Source: Clostridiales bacterium UBA1770
GTDB lineage: Bacteria; Bacillota; Clostridia; Oscillospirales; CAG-272
Assembly (NCBI GenBank): GCA_002315325.1
Contig: DCGU01000020.1
Coordinates: 82,855-91,239 of the forward strand
DNA length: 8,385 bases
Reading direction: 5' to 3'
Shown: positions 1 through 5,811 of the stretch, piece by piece
Layout of the letters: every line of letters starts with the position of its first letter
Numbering within the stretch: the first letter of the stretch is position 1
The notes under the pieces: generated by a model
Databases searched by the model: none
Told to the model about the DNA's origin: nothing
What the model saw: only the letters and a program-made list of their open reading frames with translations
Program-made: the position numbers and the translations under genes

Positions 1-200
1 TAGGCCCCCATCAAATCGGCACCGGTCTGCTCGTCGGACACAAGATGCGTCCAGGTGGCGCCGCCGTTTGAAGCACCGTAGGGACGAAACGTGTTTTTCC
101 AAATATGTGCGTGTAAATCGATAAACGTATCGGGTAAAAAGTCGCGGAGTTCCTCACGGTATACCTTCGCGTCATAGTCATTCATCAGCAAGCGAAACAT
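1..200 (-). CDS. Probable metal-dependent amidohydrolase, N-terminal part (cut by window edge)
   Basis: Only the first 66 codons are in the window; the rest lies beyond base 1. The ATG at 200-198 is preceded by AGAAGG with 8 nt spacing, which fixes the start better than the second in-frame ATG at 185. The protein reads TFIDLHAHIW at about residues 25-34. An HxH pair (H30, H32) right after a hydrophobic beta strand is the first metal-binding motif of the amidohydrolase superfamily (TIM-barrel hydrolases, deacetylases, lactonases and some sugar-acid isomerases). The remaining metal ligands cannot be seen, so the substrate is unknown. It sits 21 nt downstream of the kinase gene and is probably co-transcribed with it, which suggests action on a sugar-derived intermediate. 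A glucuronate-isomerase-like or lactonase role is possible but not shown. Confidence 0.7.
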   Translation of the reverse strand, partial: MFRLLMNDYDAKVYREELRDFLPDTFIDLHAHIWKNTFRPYGASNGGATWTHLVSDEQTGADLMGA

Positions 201-221
201 TTTCTATGCCTTCTTTCTTCA

Positions 222-1583
222 TCAGCCGTTGAGAATACGGCCGGCAGCCGCTTCATCCGGCCAAACGCCGGCGCCGATGCCGGCCACCATAGCGGCGCCG
301 ACGGCACCTGCATACTGACCGTGGCGAATTTCCACCGGCATACCGGTGATGCCCTCGATGACCTTTGTCCACAGGGGGCACTCTGTGGGACCGCCGACCA
401 TCACGGCGGAAGTTGCCTTGACGCCGCCCTGTGCCAGGCGTTCAAAATCTTTTTGCAGCATATTGACGACGCCTTCCATAATGGCGCGGGCGATATGCTT
501 TTTGGGGTAAGAACGAATCACGTTTTCGTCGTCGGCATCCGAAAGGGTTATGCACAAGCCGCCCGCACCGGGCTGACTTTCGGCGGAAAGCGATTCAAAC
601 GTTTTATAAATATTGCCGCTGTCGGCAAGATATTTTCGAATATAATCTTCAATGCGGGAAGCAACGGATGCCAAGGACACCATACCGGCCCAGGCGCCGT
701 TCTTCTCGGACAGGAAGGGATCGATTAAAAGGTGGTTGCGTACACCGACGTCGCGTCCTTCCAGCGGGTAGAAACCCACCCAGGACGTACCGCAGGACAA
801 CAGCATCTGTCCGGGTTTTAACACACCGACGCCGCGGGCGGCAGACGGATGGTCAAACGTGCCGGCAACAATTGCGGTACCCACGGGCAGCCCGCACTTG
901 GCGGACGCCGCAGGCGTCACACGGCCGACAACGGTACCGACGGGAACAACGGGCGGCAAACGGTCGGCAGAAAGACCGAGCGTTGCCAATACGTCCGTGC
1001 GATACTGCCCCGTGACCTGATCGATCAGGTAGAAGGGCGTGCCGGCCGAGGTGGAAAGTCCCCAATTGCCGGTGAGGTTACGGTAAAGGTATTCGGTGCT
1101 CATGCACAATACGTTGGTATCATTAAACAGTTCCGGACTTTGCACTTTCAGGCGGCACAAAGACGCCAAGGGAAAGGTTTTACCGTCAAAGCCCCAGCCG
1201 GTGGAACGGAAGTAGGCTTCTTTATCAAAAGATTGACCCAATACGGTTTCGGGTTCGTTTGCCGTGCGTTTGTCCTGCCAGTTGATGACGGGCGTCAAAG
1301 GTTTGCCGTCCTTATCTAAAAACAGGATATTGCCGCTGGCCGATGCCGCAGCAACAGAAAGCAGTTCCGCGTCCGCAGGCAATGCCGATGCGAGCGTTTT
1401 CAGACAGGCAAAGCAGCTGTCGAGATATCGGTCGGCGTCAATTTCCACACAGCCGTTTTCCGCCGTGCGGTAACGGAAGGGTTCACGCGCCGTCACGGGC
1501 GTTCCCTGCCCGTCCGTACGCACAAGAATACCCTTGATAGAACTGGTACCGATATCCAAACCGATCACGTAAGAGGTTTTCAT
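222..1583 (-). CDS. FGGY-family carbohydrate kinase
   Basis: A cytosolic ATP-dependent sugar kinase of 453 residues, slightly shorter than the usual 480-510. It opens with the N-terminal phosphate-binding loop GLDIGTSSIKG (residues 8-18). The expected catalytic aspartate is D244 in GTFDHPSAARG. The C-terminal actin-like lobe shows LSCGTSW (262-268) and the nucleotide-binding GGPTECPLW region (397-405). The substrate class (xylulose, fuculose, ribulose, erythritol or other) cannot be read from these motifs. The frame could be extended to a TTG at 1604, but that codon overlaps the AAAGGA ribosome binding site, and the ATG at 1583 places the phosphate loop at its normal distance from the N terminus. 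It lies downstream of the arabinose-isomerase-like gene after a repeat-bearing 187-nt gap, so it likely phosphorylates the ketose made by that enzyme. Confidence 0.93.
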   Translation of the reverse strand: MKTSYVIGLDIGTSSIKGILVRTDGQGTPVTAREPFRYRTAENGCVEIDADRYLDSCFACLKTLASALPADAELLSVAAASASGNILFLDKDGKPLTPVINWQDKRTANEPETVLGQSFDKEAYFRSTGWGFDGKTFPLASLCRLKVQSPELFNDTNVLCMSTEYLYRNLTGNWGLSTSAGTPFYLIDQVTGQYRTDVLATLGLSADRLPPVVPVGTVVGRVTPAASAKCGLPVGTAIVAGTFDHPSAARGVGVLKPGQMLLSCGTSWVGFYPLEGRDVGVRNHLLIDPFLSEKNGAWAGMVSLASVASRIEDYIRKYLADSGNIYKTFESLSAESQPGAGGLCITLSDADDENVIRSYPKKHIARAIMEGVVNMLQKDFERLAQGGVKATSAVMVGGPTECPLWTKVIEGITGMPVEIRHGQYAGAVGAAMVAGIGAGVWPDEAAAGRILNG

Positions 1584-1643
1584 GCGTATGCAAAGTCCTT
1601 TCAAAAAAGAGGAATATCAAGATTGCTGCGAAAACGGGAGTCC

Positions 1644-1699
1644 GTATCCCGTATCCCGTATCCCGTATTCAGTATGCAGTATGCGGTATCCGGTATCCC
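1644..1699. repeat. Eight-unit heptanucleotide tandem repeat (GTATNCN)
   Basis: Read on the plus strand there are eight contiguous 7-nt units with no spacer. Units 1-3 and 8 are GTATCCC; units 4-7 are GTATTCA, GTATGCA, GTATGCG and GTATCCG. Every unit keeps GTAT and a C at position 6. The block lies between the isomerase stop and the kinase start, so on the transcript it appears as GGGATAC-type units. Short 7-nt tandem repeats in spacers are known from several bacterial groups and can change length by slippage. Whether this one does so is not visible here. Confidence 0.85.
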
Positions 1700-1727
1700 G
1701 CACCGTTGAATCCGCCGTGCGGGATAC
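1693..1727 (-). promoter_or_regulatory. Perfect 11-bp hairpin ahead of the kinase gene
   Basis: GTATCCCGCAC (1693-1703) is perfectly complementary in inverted orientation to GTGCGGGATAC (1717-1727), with a 13-nt loop. The left arm includes the last heptamer unit. On the minus-strand transcript the hairpin comes first and is followed by the other repeat units, so the GUAUCCC arm could instead pair with any of the later GGGAUAC units. No U-run follows, so it is not a standard intrinsic terminator. It could act in mRNA stability, attenuation or differential expression of isomerase and kinase; that role is inferred. Confidence 0.6.
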
Positions 1728-1770
1728 AGAATTCCATACAGTTTTCCGGCAAAAAACCGAAAAAGCAAAA

Positions 1771-3153
1771 TCAGATGAGCGTCACGTCCATACCCAGCAG
1801 TTTGCCGAAATGGGCCATCTGCTCGGGTTCAGCGCCGACGACGAAGACACTGTGGTGCGTTGCACCGTTGGCACTCAATTTTTCCAGGAAAGATGCGGTG
1901 GTCTGTCCGACGGGGCGCATCCATCCGCGTTCCCATCCGGCGAACGCGTCGGTCGGGAAATCAACCAATTCGGCTTTGGCAGCCGTCAGGCAATAATTGT
2001 CCTGTCCGCGGCTGATATTGACGTAGACACCCTTGGCCCCCTTCATACGGGTATACCCGGCATAGGGGAATGCGGCGGGCGAATAGTTGGTGCCGGCACG
2101 ACGAATCTCGGGCTTTTCGGCAGCCAAACGATAGTTGAGCTCACCCATATGGGAAAGGAGCAGCATATTGTTTTTCCAGTCGGGGCAGAAAATTTCCACG
2201 AAGGAAGAATCGGGATACGCGTACAGGAAAGCTCCCGTAAAGGCTGCCGTCAGGGCGTCGCCTTCACCGGCATAACCGGTACCGTTCTCCATAGCCTTGC
2301 AGCATTCCAGGAACGGCATGGAAGTCAGTCCCGATGCCTCGCGGCCGACCTGCGTAAAGTTGACCGTATACGCGGTCAATTTGGTTTCAGCCACGTATTT
2401 GCGCAGGGCCAAGCAGGAACGGACCGACAGATCGTACTCTTCGTCGATCATATTATCGCCCATCACAAAGGACGCTGCGTTGATTTTCTTTTCTTCTGCC
2501 ACTTCTTCGTCGGTCAGCGCGTCGTAGATCTGCGCCATACGTCCGGCGTCCATGCTTTCCACGCGGATGCCGAATTTCTCGGCCAGTTCTTCATAGGAAA
2601 CACGGAAGTCGCCCATACCGGCAAACGCGCCGCCGATTAGGCCGACGCGGGCACGGCGCAAAGCGGATGCGGCAACGGCGGCGCGGACAAAACCGCAGGC
2701 GCGCGCCACGACGTCGGACGTTGCGTAATGCCCTGCCGCAATGGCGTAAGCCTTGCCGCGGCGTTTGAGCATACTGCACAGGTCCATGACACCGTGAATG
2801 CCGTGGTTAAACATGATCTCGCCGCTGTCCTGCATATTGCCGAACTCGAGCGTTTCGGTCGTATCCAATACGACGATGGGCAATTCGGTTTTGCAAAGCG
2901 CGTCGATGCTCTCGAGTGAAGGAGAATACGCCATATGCAGCGTCACAACGGCATCGGCGTTGTGCATTTCAAACGATTCGACAGCATCGCGGAACTCGGG
3001 TTCCAAACGGCAGAAGGGCGCACGGATAATTTCGAGGCCCTCTTTCTCCATCATACCGGCAATCGTTTCGTAAAACGCTTCCAAACGCGGGCGAATTTCC
3101 GGCACGACCTCATCGTACAGTTTGATATATAAAGGCAATAATCCGACTTTCAT
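1771..3153 (-). CDS. L-arabinose/L-fucose isomerase-family protein
   Basis: A 460-residue cytosolic protein, somewhat shorter than AraA (about 500). The C-terminal half carries the arabinose-isomerase landmarks. GYAGEGDALTAAF (293-305) matches the AraA AGEGDWKTAA motif, giving E297 as the counterpart of the first catalytic glutamate. FVEIF supplies E320, LLSHMGE supplies H335, and THHSVF near the C terminus supplies H433/H434. All four expected manganese or catalytic ligands therefore appear present, so an active aldose-ketose isomerase is likely. The N-terminal half (MKVGLLPLYIKLYDEVVP) is family-like but divergent, so the substrate is probably not plain L-arabinose. The ATG at 3153 follows TGAGGA with 9 nt spacing. 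It lies between a YjbQ gene and an FGGY kinase, the usual isomerase-kinase order, with long gaps of 114 nt before and 187 nt after it. Confidence 0.85.
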   Translation of the reverse strand: MKVGLLPLYIKLYDEVVPEIRPRLEAFYETIAGMMEKEGLEIIRAPFCRLEPEFRDAVESFEMHNADAVVTLHMAYSPSLESIDALCKTELPIVVLDTTETLEFGNMQDSGEIMFNHGIHGVMDLCSMLKRRGKAYAIAAGHYATSDVVARACGFVRAAVAASALRRARVGLIGGAFAGMGDFRVSYEELAEKFGIRVESMDAGRMAQIYDALTDEEVAEEKKINAASFVMGDNMIDEEYDLSVRSCLALRKYVAETKLTAYTVNFTQVGREASGLTSMPFLECCKAMENGTGYAGEGDALTAAFTGAFLYAYPDSSFVEIFCPDWKNNMLLLSHMGELNYRLAAEKPEIRRAGTNYSPAAFPYAGYTRMKGAKGVYVNISRGQDNYCLTAAKAELVDFPTDAFAGWERGWMRPVGQTTASFLEKLSANGATHHSVFVVGAEPEQMAHFGKLLGMDVTLI

Positions 3154-3187
3154 GCGGTTAAATCCTCATTTTCTTTGTTTTTTCATA

Positions 3188-3221
3188 GTTGTGTGAAGCA
3201 CGGGAATGCCGTTCACACAAC
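3188..3221. promoter_or_regulatory. Perfect 10-bp inverted repeat between yjbQ-like and isomerase genes
   Basis: GTTGTGTGAA (3188-3197) and TTCACACAAC (3212-3221) form a perfect inverted repeat with a 14-nt centre; GCA/TGC inside can add pairs. It lies about 20 nt before the isomerase ribosome binding site. Neither strand has a T-run after it, so it is not an intrinsic terminator. It may be an operator, or an RNA hairpin that separates expression of the upstream and downstream genes. I see no convincing sigma-A promoter in this gap. Confidence 0.55.
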
Positions 3222-3267
3222 GATACCTACGGAATAGAAAACAAACGTGATGCTATCGCTATTGGTA

Positions 3268-3762
3268 TCACTCACCGATGATCATGACGTCAACGGTACG
3301 GGTGCGGGCGCGGGTTTGGTCGAAATCGATGAAATAGATGAACCCGAAATCACCGAGATCCATCTTGCCGTCTTCCACCACGATGGTCTCACTGCGGCCG
3401 ATAATGGAGGAGCGCAAATGCGCGTCGGTGTTGTGGCAGCCGCGTGCATCTTCACCGTGTTCCTCGGCAAAAGCCAATGCCTTGGGGCCCGGATGGAGGT
3501 ACATACCCTCTTTGTGCTGGGTGGGAATCAAGCGGTCCATCGCCTCGACCAAATCCTGCTGCAGGGTTTCCAAACCCGTCATGGACATATCGAAAGCGGC
3601 CTCCTGCGTAATCACGGCGCAGGTGGTGTGGTGAGAATACACCACGACGATACCGTTCTGAATTTTGGACTTTGCAAGCGCTTCCTTGGCCTGCTCCGTC
3701 ACGTTATGGAACGTGCAGACCTTATCGTTGGACTGCACCTTAAAACTCTGCTTGTAAACCAT
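3268..3762 (-). CDS. YjbQ/UPF0047 family protein, copy 1 (164 aa)
   Basis: Belongs to the YjbQ (UPF0047, PF01894) family, often labelled secondary thiamine-phosphate synthase because of a weak activity; the physiological role is unsettled. Family landmarks are SHHTTCAV (43-50), HNTDAHLRS (110-118), GRSET (122-126), a following DGKMDLG turn and the C-terminal FIDFD...RTVDVMIIG strand. The conserved histidines are the likely active or metal site. At 164 residues it is longer than the usual 130-140; the extra length is a central segment with LHPGPK (89-94). The start is ATG 3762, preceded by AAAGGA with 6 nt spacing. The frame runs on to a GTG at 3816, but that has no such site. It is a diverged paralogue of the gene at 4565-5185, separated from it by the TIM-like gene. 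Nothing here points to thiamine synthesis; a role in the sugar route is inferred from context. Confidence 0.9.
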   Translation of the reverse strand: MVYKQSFKVQSNDKVCTFHNVTEQAKEALAKSKIQNGIVVVYSHHTTCAVITQEAAFDMSMTGLETLQQDLVEAMDRLIPTQHKEGMYLHPGPKALAFAEEHGEDARGCHNTDAHLRSSIIGRSETIVVEDGKMDLGDFGFIYFIDFDQTRARTRTVDVMIIGE

Positions 3763-3841
3763 AGTCAATCCTTTCTGCGTGACGGCGCTCATACGTGCGT
3801 ACGATGCGCCGCGCACCGCAGGTGTTATTTTTATTCGGCAA

Positions 3842-4552
3842 TTAACGGCCCTGCTTTTTCAGGTCGTCGGCGGCGCGGCGGGTTGCCGCAATCATTTCGT
3901 CAATCATGGCGATGGGGTCCTTGGCCTTCATGATACCGGAAGCGGCGCCTGCGGCCTCGGAACCGGCCATAATGAAGTCGTATACCTGCTGACCGTTGGT
4001 GATACCGGCAGCCTGCTCTACCAGGATATCCGGGTAGATGGACTTGATGCTGTCGATGGAATCTTTCACGAAGCTCATGCTGGAGACACCGGCACCGGTA
4101 CCGCCGATGAGTTCGGAGGGTTCGGGATTGATGATGTCGGGATGGAGCTGGGCGATAGCCTTCGCTTCGGCAATGGTGTCGGCACAGGCAAATACCAGCA
4201 TATCCAGTTCGCGGGCACGGTCGATGGTAGCCTTAATCTGGGGCACGGACATCGGCTTTTCGCAGTGGTTGACCACGACGCCCTCGGCACCGGCGGCCTT
4301 GAGGGCCTCGGGCAGGATGTCTGCCATGCCGCGGCCGGGACGCAGCGTATCCATATAAGGGGCCAAAACGATTAAGTGCTTGGTGTTCTCTACCACGCGG
4401 CGGATTTCCACAGCGGGGGTAATGAACAGTACGTCAATATCGTACTTTTCGGCGGCGGCGTCGGCAGCCTTGGCATATTCCAGGACAGTGTCGCCGTAAA
4501 TATAGTTTTTCGTGCCTATTTCAAAATAGGGTGTACGGATTTGTCTTTTCAA
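3842..4552 (-). CDS. Triose-phosphate isomerase-like protein, archaeal type
   Basis: A 236-residue single-domain TIM barrel. Expected catalytic residues are all visible: K15 in GTKNY, H96 in VVNHCEK (counterpart of the GHSE histidine), and E144 in NPEPSELIGGTG, the short loop-6 form found in archaeal enzymes rather than the bacterial AYEPVWAIGTG. The phosphate-binding end is GITNGQQV (183-190) followed by GAASGIMKAKDP. The short length also fits the archaeal subtype (about 225, versus about 250 in bacteria). The start must be the TTG at 4552: the frame is closed by the in-frame TAA of the upstream gene four codons earlier, AGAGGG lies 7 nt before the TTG, and the next in-frame Met is near residue 67, past catalytic K15. 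Being inside a sugar operon, it more likely isomerises a triose- or tetrose-phosphate from the local aldolase than serves central glycolysis. Confidence 0.88.
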   Translation of the reverse strand: MKRQIRTPYFEIGTKNYIYGDTVLEYAKAADAAAEKYDIDVLFITPAVEIRRVVENTKHLIVLAPYMDTLRPGRGMADILPEALKAAGAEGVVVNHCEKPMSVPQIKATIDRARELDMLVFACADTIAEAKAIAQLHPDIINPEPSELIGGTGAGVSSMSFVKDSIDSIKSIYPDILVEQAAGITNGQQVYDFIMAGSEAAGAASGIMKAKDPIAMIDEMIAATRRAADDLKKQGR

Positions 4553-4562
4553 AGCGCTTCCC
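4549..4562. promoter_or_regulatory. Possible catabolite-response (cre-like) element at the TIM start
   Basis: The 14-mer TCAAAGCGCTTCCC fits the degenerate CcpA consensus TGWAARCGYTWNCW at 12 positions around a palindromic AAGCGCTT core. It overlaps the TTG start and part of the leader of the TIM-like gene. An intra-operon cre could act as a roadblock under glucose. The core is short and GC-balanced, so chance is a real alternative. Confidence 0.2.
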
Positions 4563-4564
4563 TC

Positions 4565-5185
4565 TTATCTCTTGAGCTGCAGCGTGTAGTGCACGTCGTC
4601 AGCCTTTTCTTCATCGGTGAACTTGTGCAGGGTGTTGATCACCTCGCCGTTGTTCCACTTGCGGTCGCCGACGTCCTCGGTCGTGCCCATAACGGTAACG
4701 TTCAACTGACGGTGACGGGCACGAACGTGGTCCCAGTCAACGAAATAAACGTGTGCAAACTCACCGCCGTCCAGGACGCCGTCTTTAATGGTCATGGTTT
4801 CGCTGCGGCCGAAGAATACGGAGCGCAGATGACCGTCGGTATTCATGCTGGTGTAGTCACCGGGCTCGTTGACGAAACGGCCGAACTTGGAATGAAGCGG
4901 GCCGGGATGACGGTACTGATGCTCCTCGGCAAAGTCGGGGATCATCTTGCGCATAATATCCAAAAGGTCGTGCTGCAGGAACTCCAGATCGAACGAGTCG
5001 ATATCGTGGGAGCATTCCTGAATCATAACGGAACAGGTGGTGTGGTGAGATGCGATGCAAACGGTACCGTTCTTCACGCCGGATGCCTTTACGATATCAA
5101 TGATTTCCTTGGAAACGTCGTGGAACGTGGGAATCCAGCCGCGGGACTGCAGTTCCAATTCTTTTTGAAATACTTTGAATTCCAT
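4565..5185 (-). CDS. YjbQ/UPF0047 family protein, copy 2 (206 aa, C-terminally extended)
   Basis: Second member of the YjbQ/UPF0047 family. It shares with copy 1 the blocks SHHTTCSVMIQE (46-57), RHPGP (92-96), NTDGHLRS (115-122), GRSET (126-130) and a VYFVDWD...R terminal strand. The block order and the HPGP insert match, so the two look like diverged products of one duplication. It is unusually long: after the normal family end at about residue 168 there are nearly 40 extra, mostly charged residues ending LQLKR. The ATG at 5185 follows a strong GGAGGA with 8 nt spacing. It lies 21 nt after the SIS gene and its TAA is 12 nt before the TIM TTG. Keeping two differently sized copies suggests either a hetero-oligomer or two different substrates; neither is proved. 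Confidence 0.9.
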   Translation of the reverse strand: MEFKVFQKELELQSRGWIPTFHDVSKEIIDIVKASGVKNGTVCIASHHTTCSVMIQECSHDIDSFDLEFLQHDLLDIMRKMIPDFAEEHQYRHPGPLHSKFGRFVNEPGDYTSMNTDGHLRSVFFGRSETMTIKDGVLDGGEFAHVYFVDWDHVRARHRQLNVTVMGTTEDVGDRKWNNGEVINTLHKFTDEEKADDVHYTLQLKR

Positions 5186-5206
5186 TGTAAATATCCTCCG
5201 AAAAAA

Positions 5207-5803
5207 TTATTTGTTATTGAGCCGTTCGCCCACGGCACCGCCGGGGTGAATGACGGCAAATTGTTCGTTTTGAAAATCGGTTTCTTCCAGCAGCGCCGTG
5301 GACAGCGTGTGGAAAATAACGGCCAGCGACGTCGACGACGTCGTGCCCTGGGAATTGTATTTATCGGTTTCACGATTGACGTACTGTTCCAACACCACGT
5401 CGGCACCCAGCGCCAATTCCGACGTGAGATTGGCCGTCACGGAGATGACGTGAATTCCCTTTTTATGACAGATGTCGAGAATGGGCAGCAGTTCTTTGGT
5501 TCTGCCGCCGCGGGACGCGAATACCATCACGTCGCCCTTTTGCAGAAAACCGGTTGCGCCGTGCACCGCTTCGGCCGGAGAAATAAAACGGGCCGGGCGT
5601 TCGATACAGCACAAAAGGTGGGCAAAATGCTGACAGATGATACCGGAATGACCGCAGCCTGTCGTACCGATGCGCGGTGCGTCGCGCAGCAGCTCAACGG
5701 CCTTTGTGAACGCAGCCTCGTCGAAACGCTTTTCCATTTCTTCGATACATTCGCGTTCAATGGCATATACGGCCTTTGCCTGTTCCAGTGCGGATGCTTT
5801 CAT
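5207..5803 (-). CDS. SIS-domain phosphosugar isomerase, KpsF/GutQ-like without CBS domains
   Basis: A 198-residue single SIS (sugar isomerase) domain protein. An N-terminal helix pair (about 1-40) leads to the SIS phosphate-binding strand-turn IGTTGCGHSG (45-54). Then come SPAEAVHG (75-82), FASRGGRTKEL (95-105), the QGTTSSTSLAV helix start and IHPGGAVGERL (185-195). The last motif matches the HPGGxLGRRL end of arabinose-5-phosphate isomerases KpsF/KdsD, including the histidine thought to be catalytic. Those proteins are about 320 residues with two C-terminal CBS domains; here the protein stops right after the SIS domain. Likely role: aldo-keto or keto-keto isomerisation of a phosphorylated sugar; 6-phospho-3-hexuloisomerase is an alternative single-SIS enzyme. 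The ATG at 5803 is chosen because TGAGG, overlapping the upstream stop, lies 6 nt before it; a GTG at 5815 is the only longer start. Confidence 0.85.
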   Translation of the reverse strand: MKASALEQAKAVYAIERECIEEMEKRFDEAAFTKAVELLRDAPRIGTTGCGHSGIICQHFAHLLCCIERPARFISPAEAVHGATGFLQKGDVMVFASRGGRTKELLPILDICHKKGIHVISVTANLTSELALGADVVLEQYVNRETDKYNSQGTTSSTSLAVIFHTLSTALLEETDFQNEQFAVIHPGGAVGERLNNK

Positions 5804-5811
5804 TGTACGCC

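Noticed and set aside
1584..1604. TTG start for the FGGY kinase at 1604
   Set aside because: The codon forms part of the stretch holding the AAAGGA ribosome binding site of the ATG at 1583, and the family N terminus fits the later start.
1644..1727. CRISPR or phage attachment site reading of the repeat block
   Set aside because: Units are 7 nt with no spacers, and no integrase, Cas or tRNA gene is present.
1582..2640. Plus-strand open frame of 352 codons
   Set aside because: It runs through the heptamer spacer and is antisense to the AraA-like gene with its intact active site; no family motif in its translation.
3795..3816. GTGCG/CGCAC inverted repeat in the 79-nt gap before YjbQ copy 1
   Set aside because: Only 5 bp in a GC-rich stretch with several equally good alternative pairings; no T-run and no promoter nearby.
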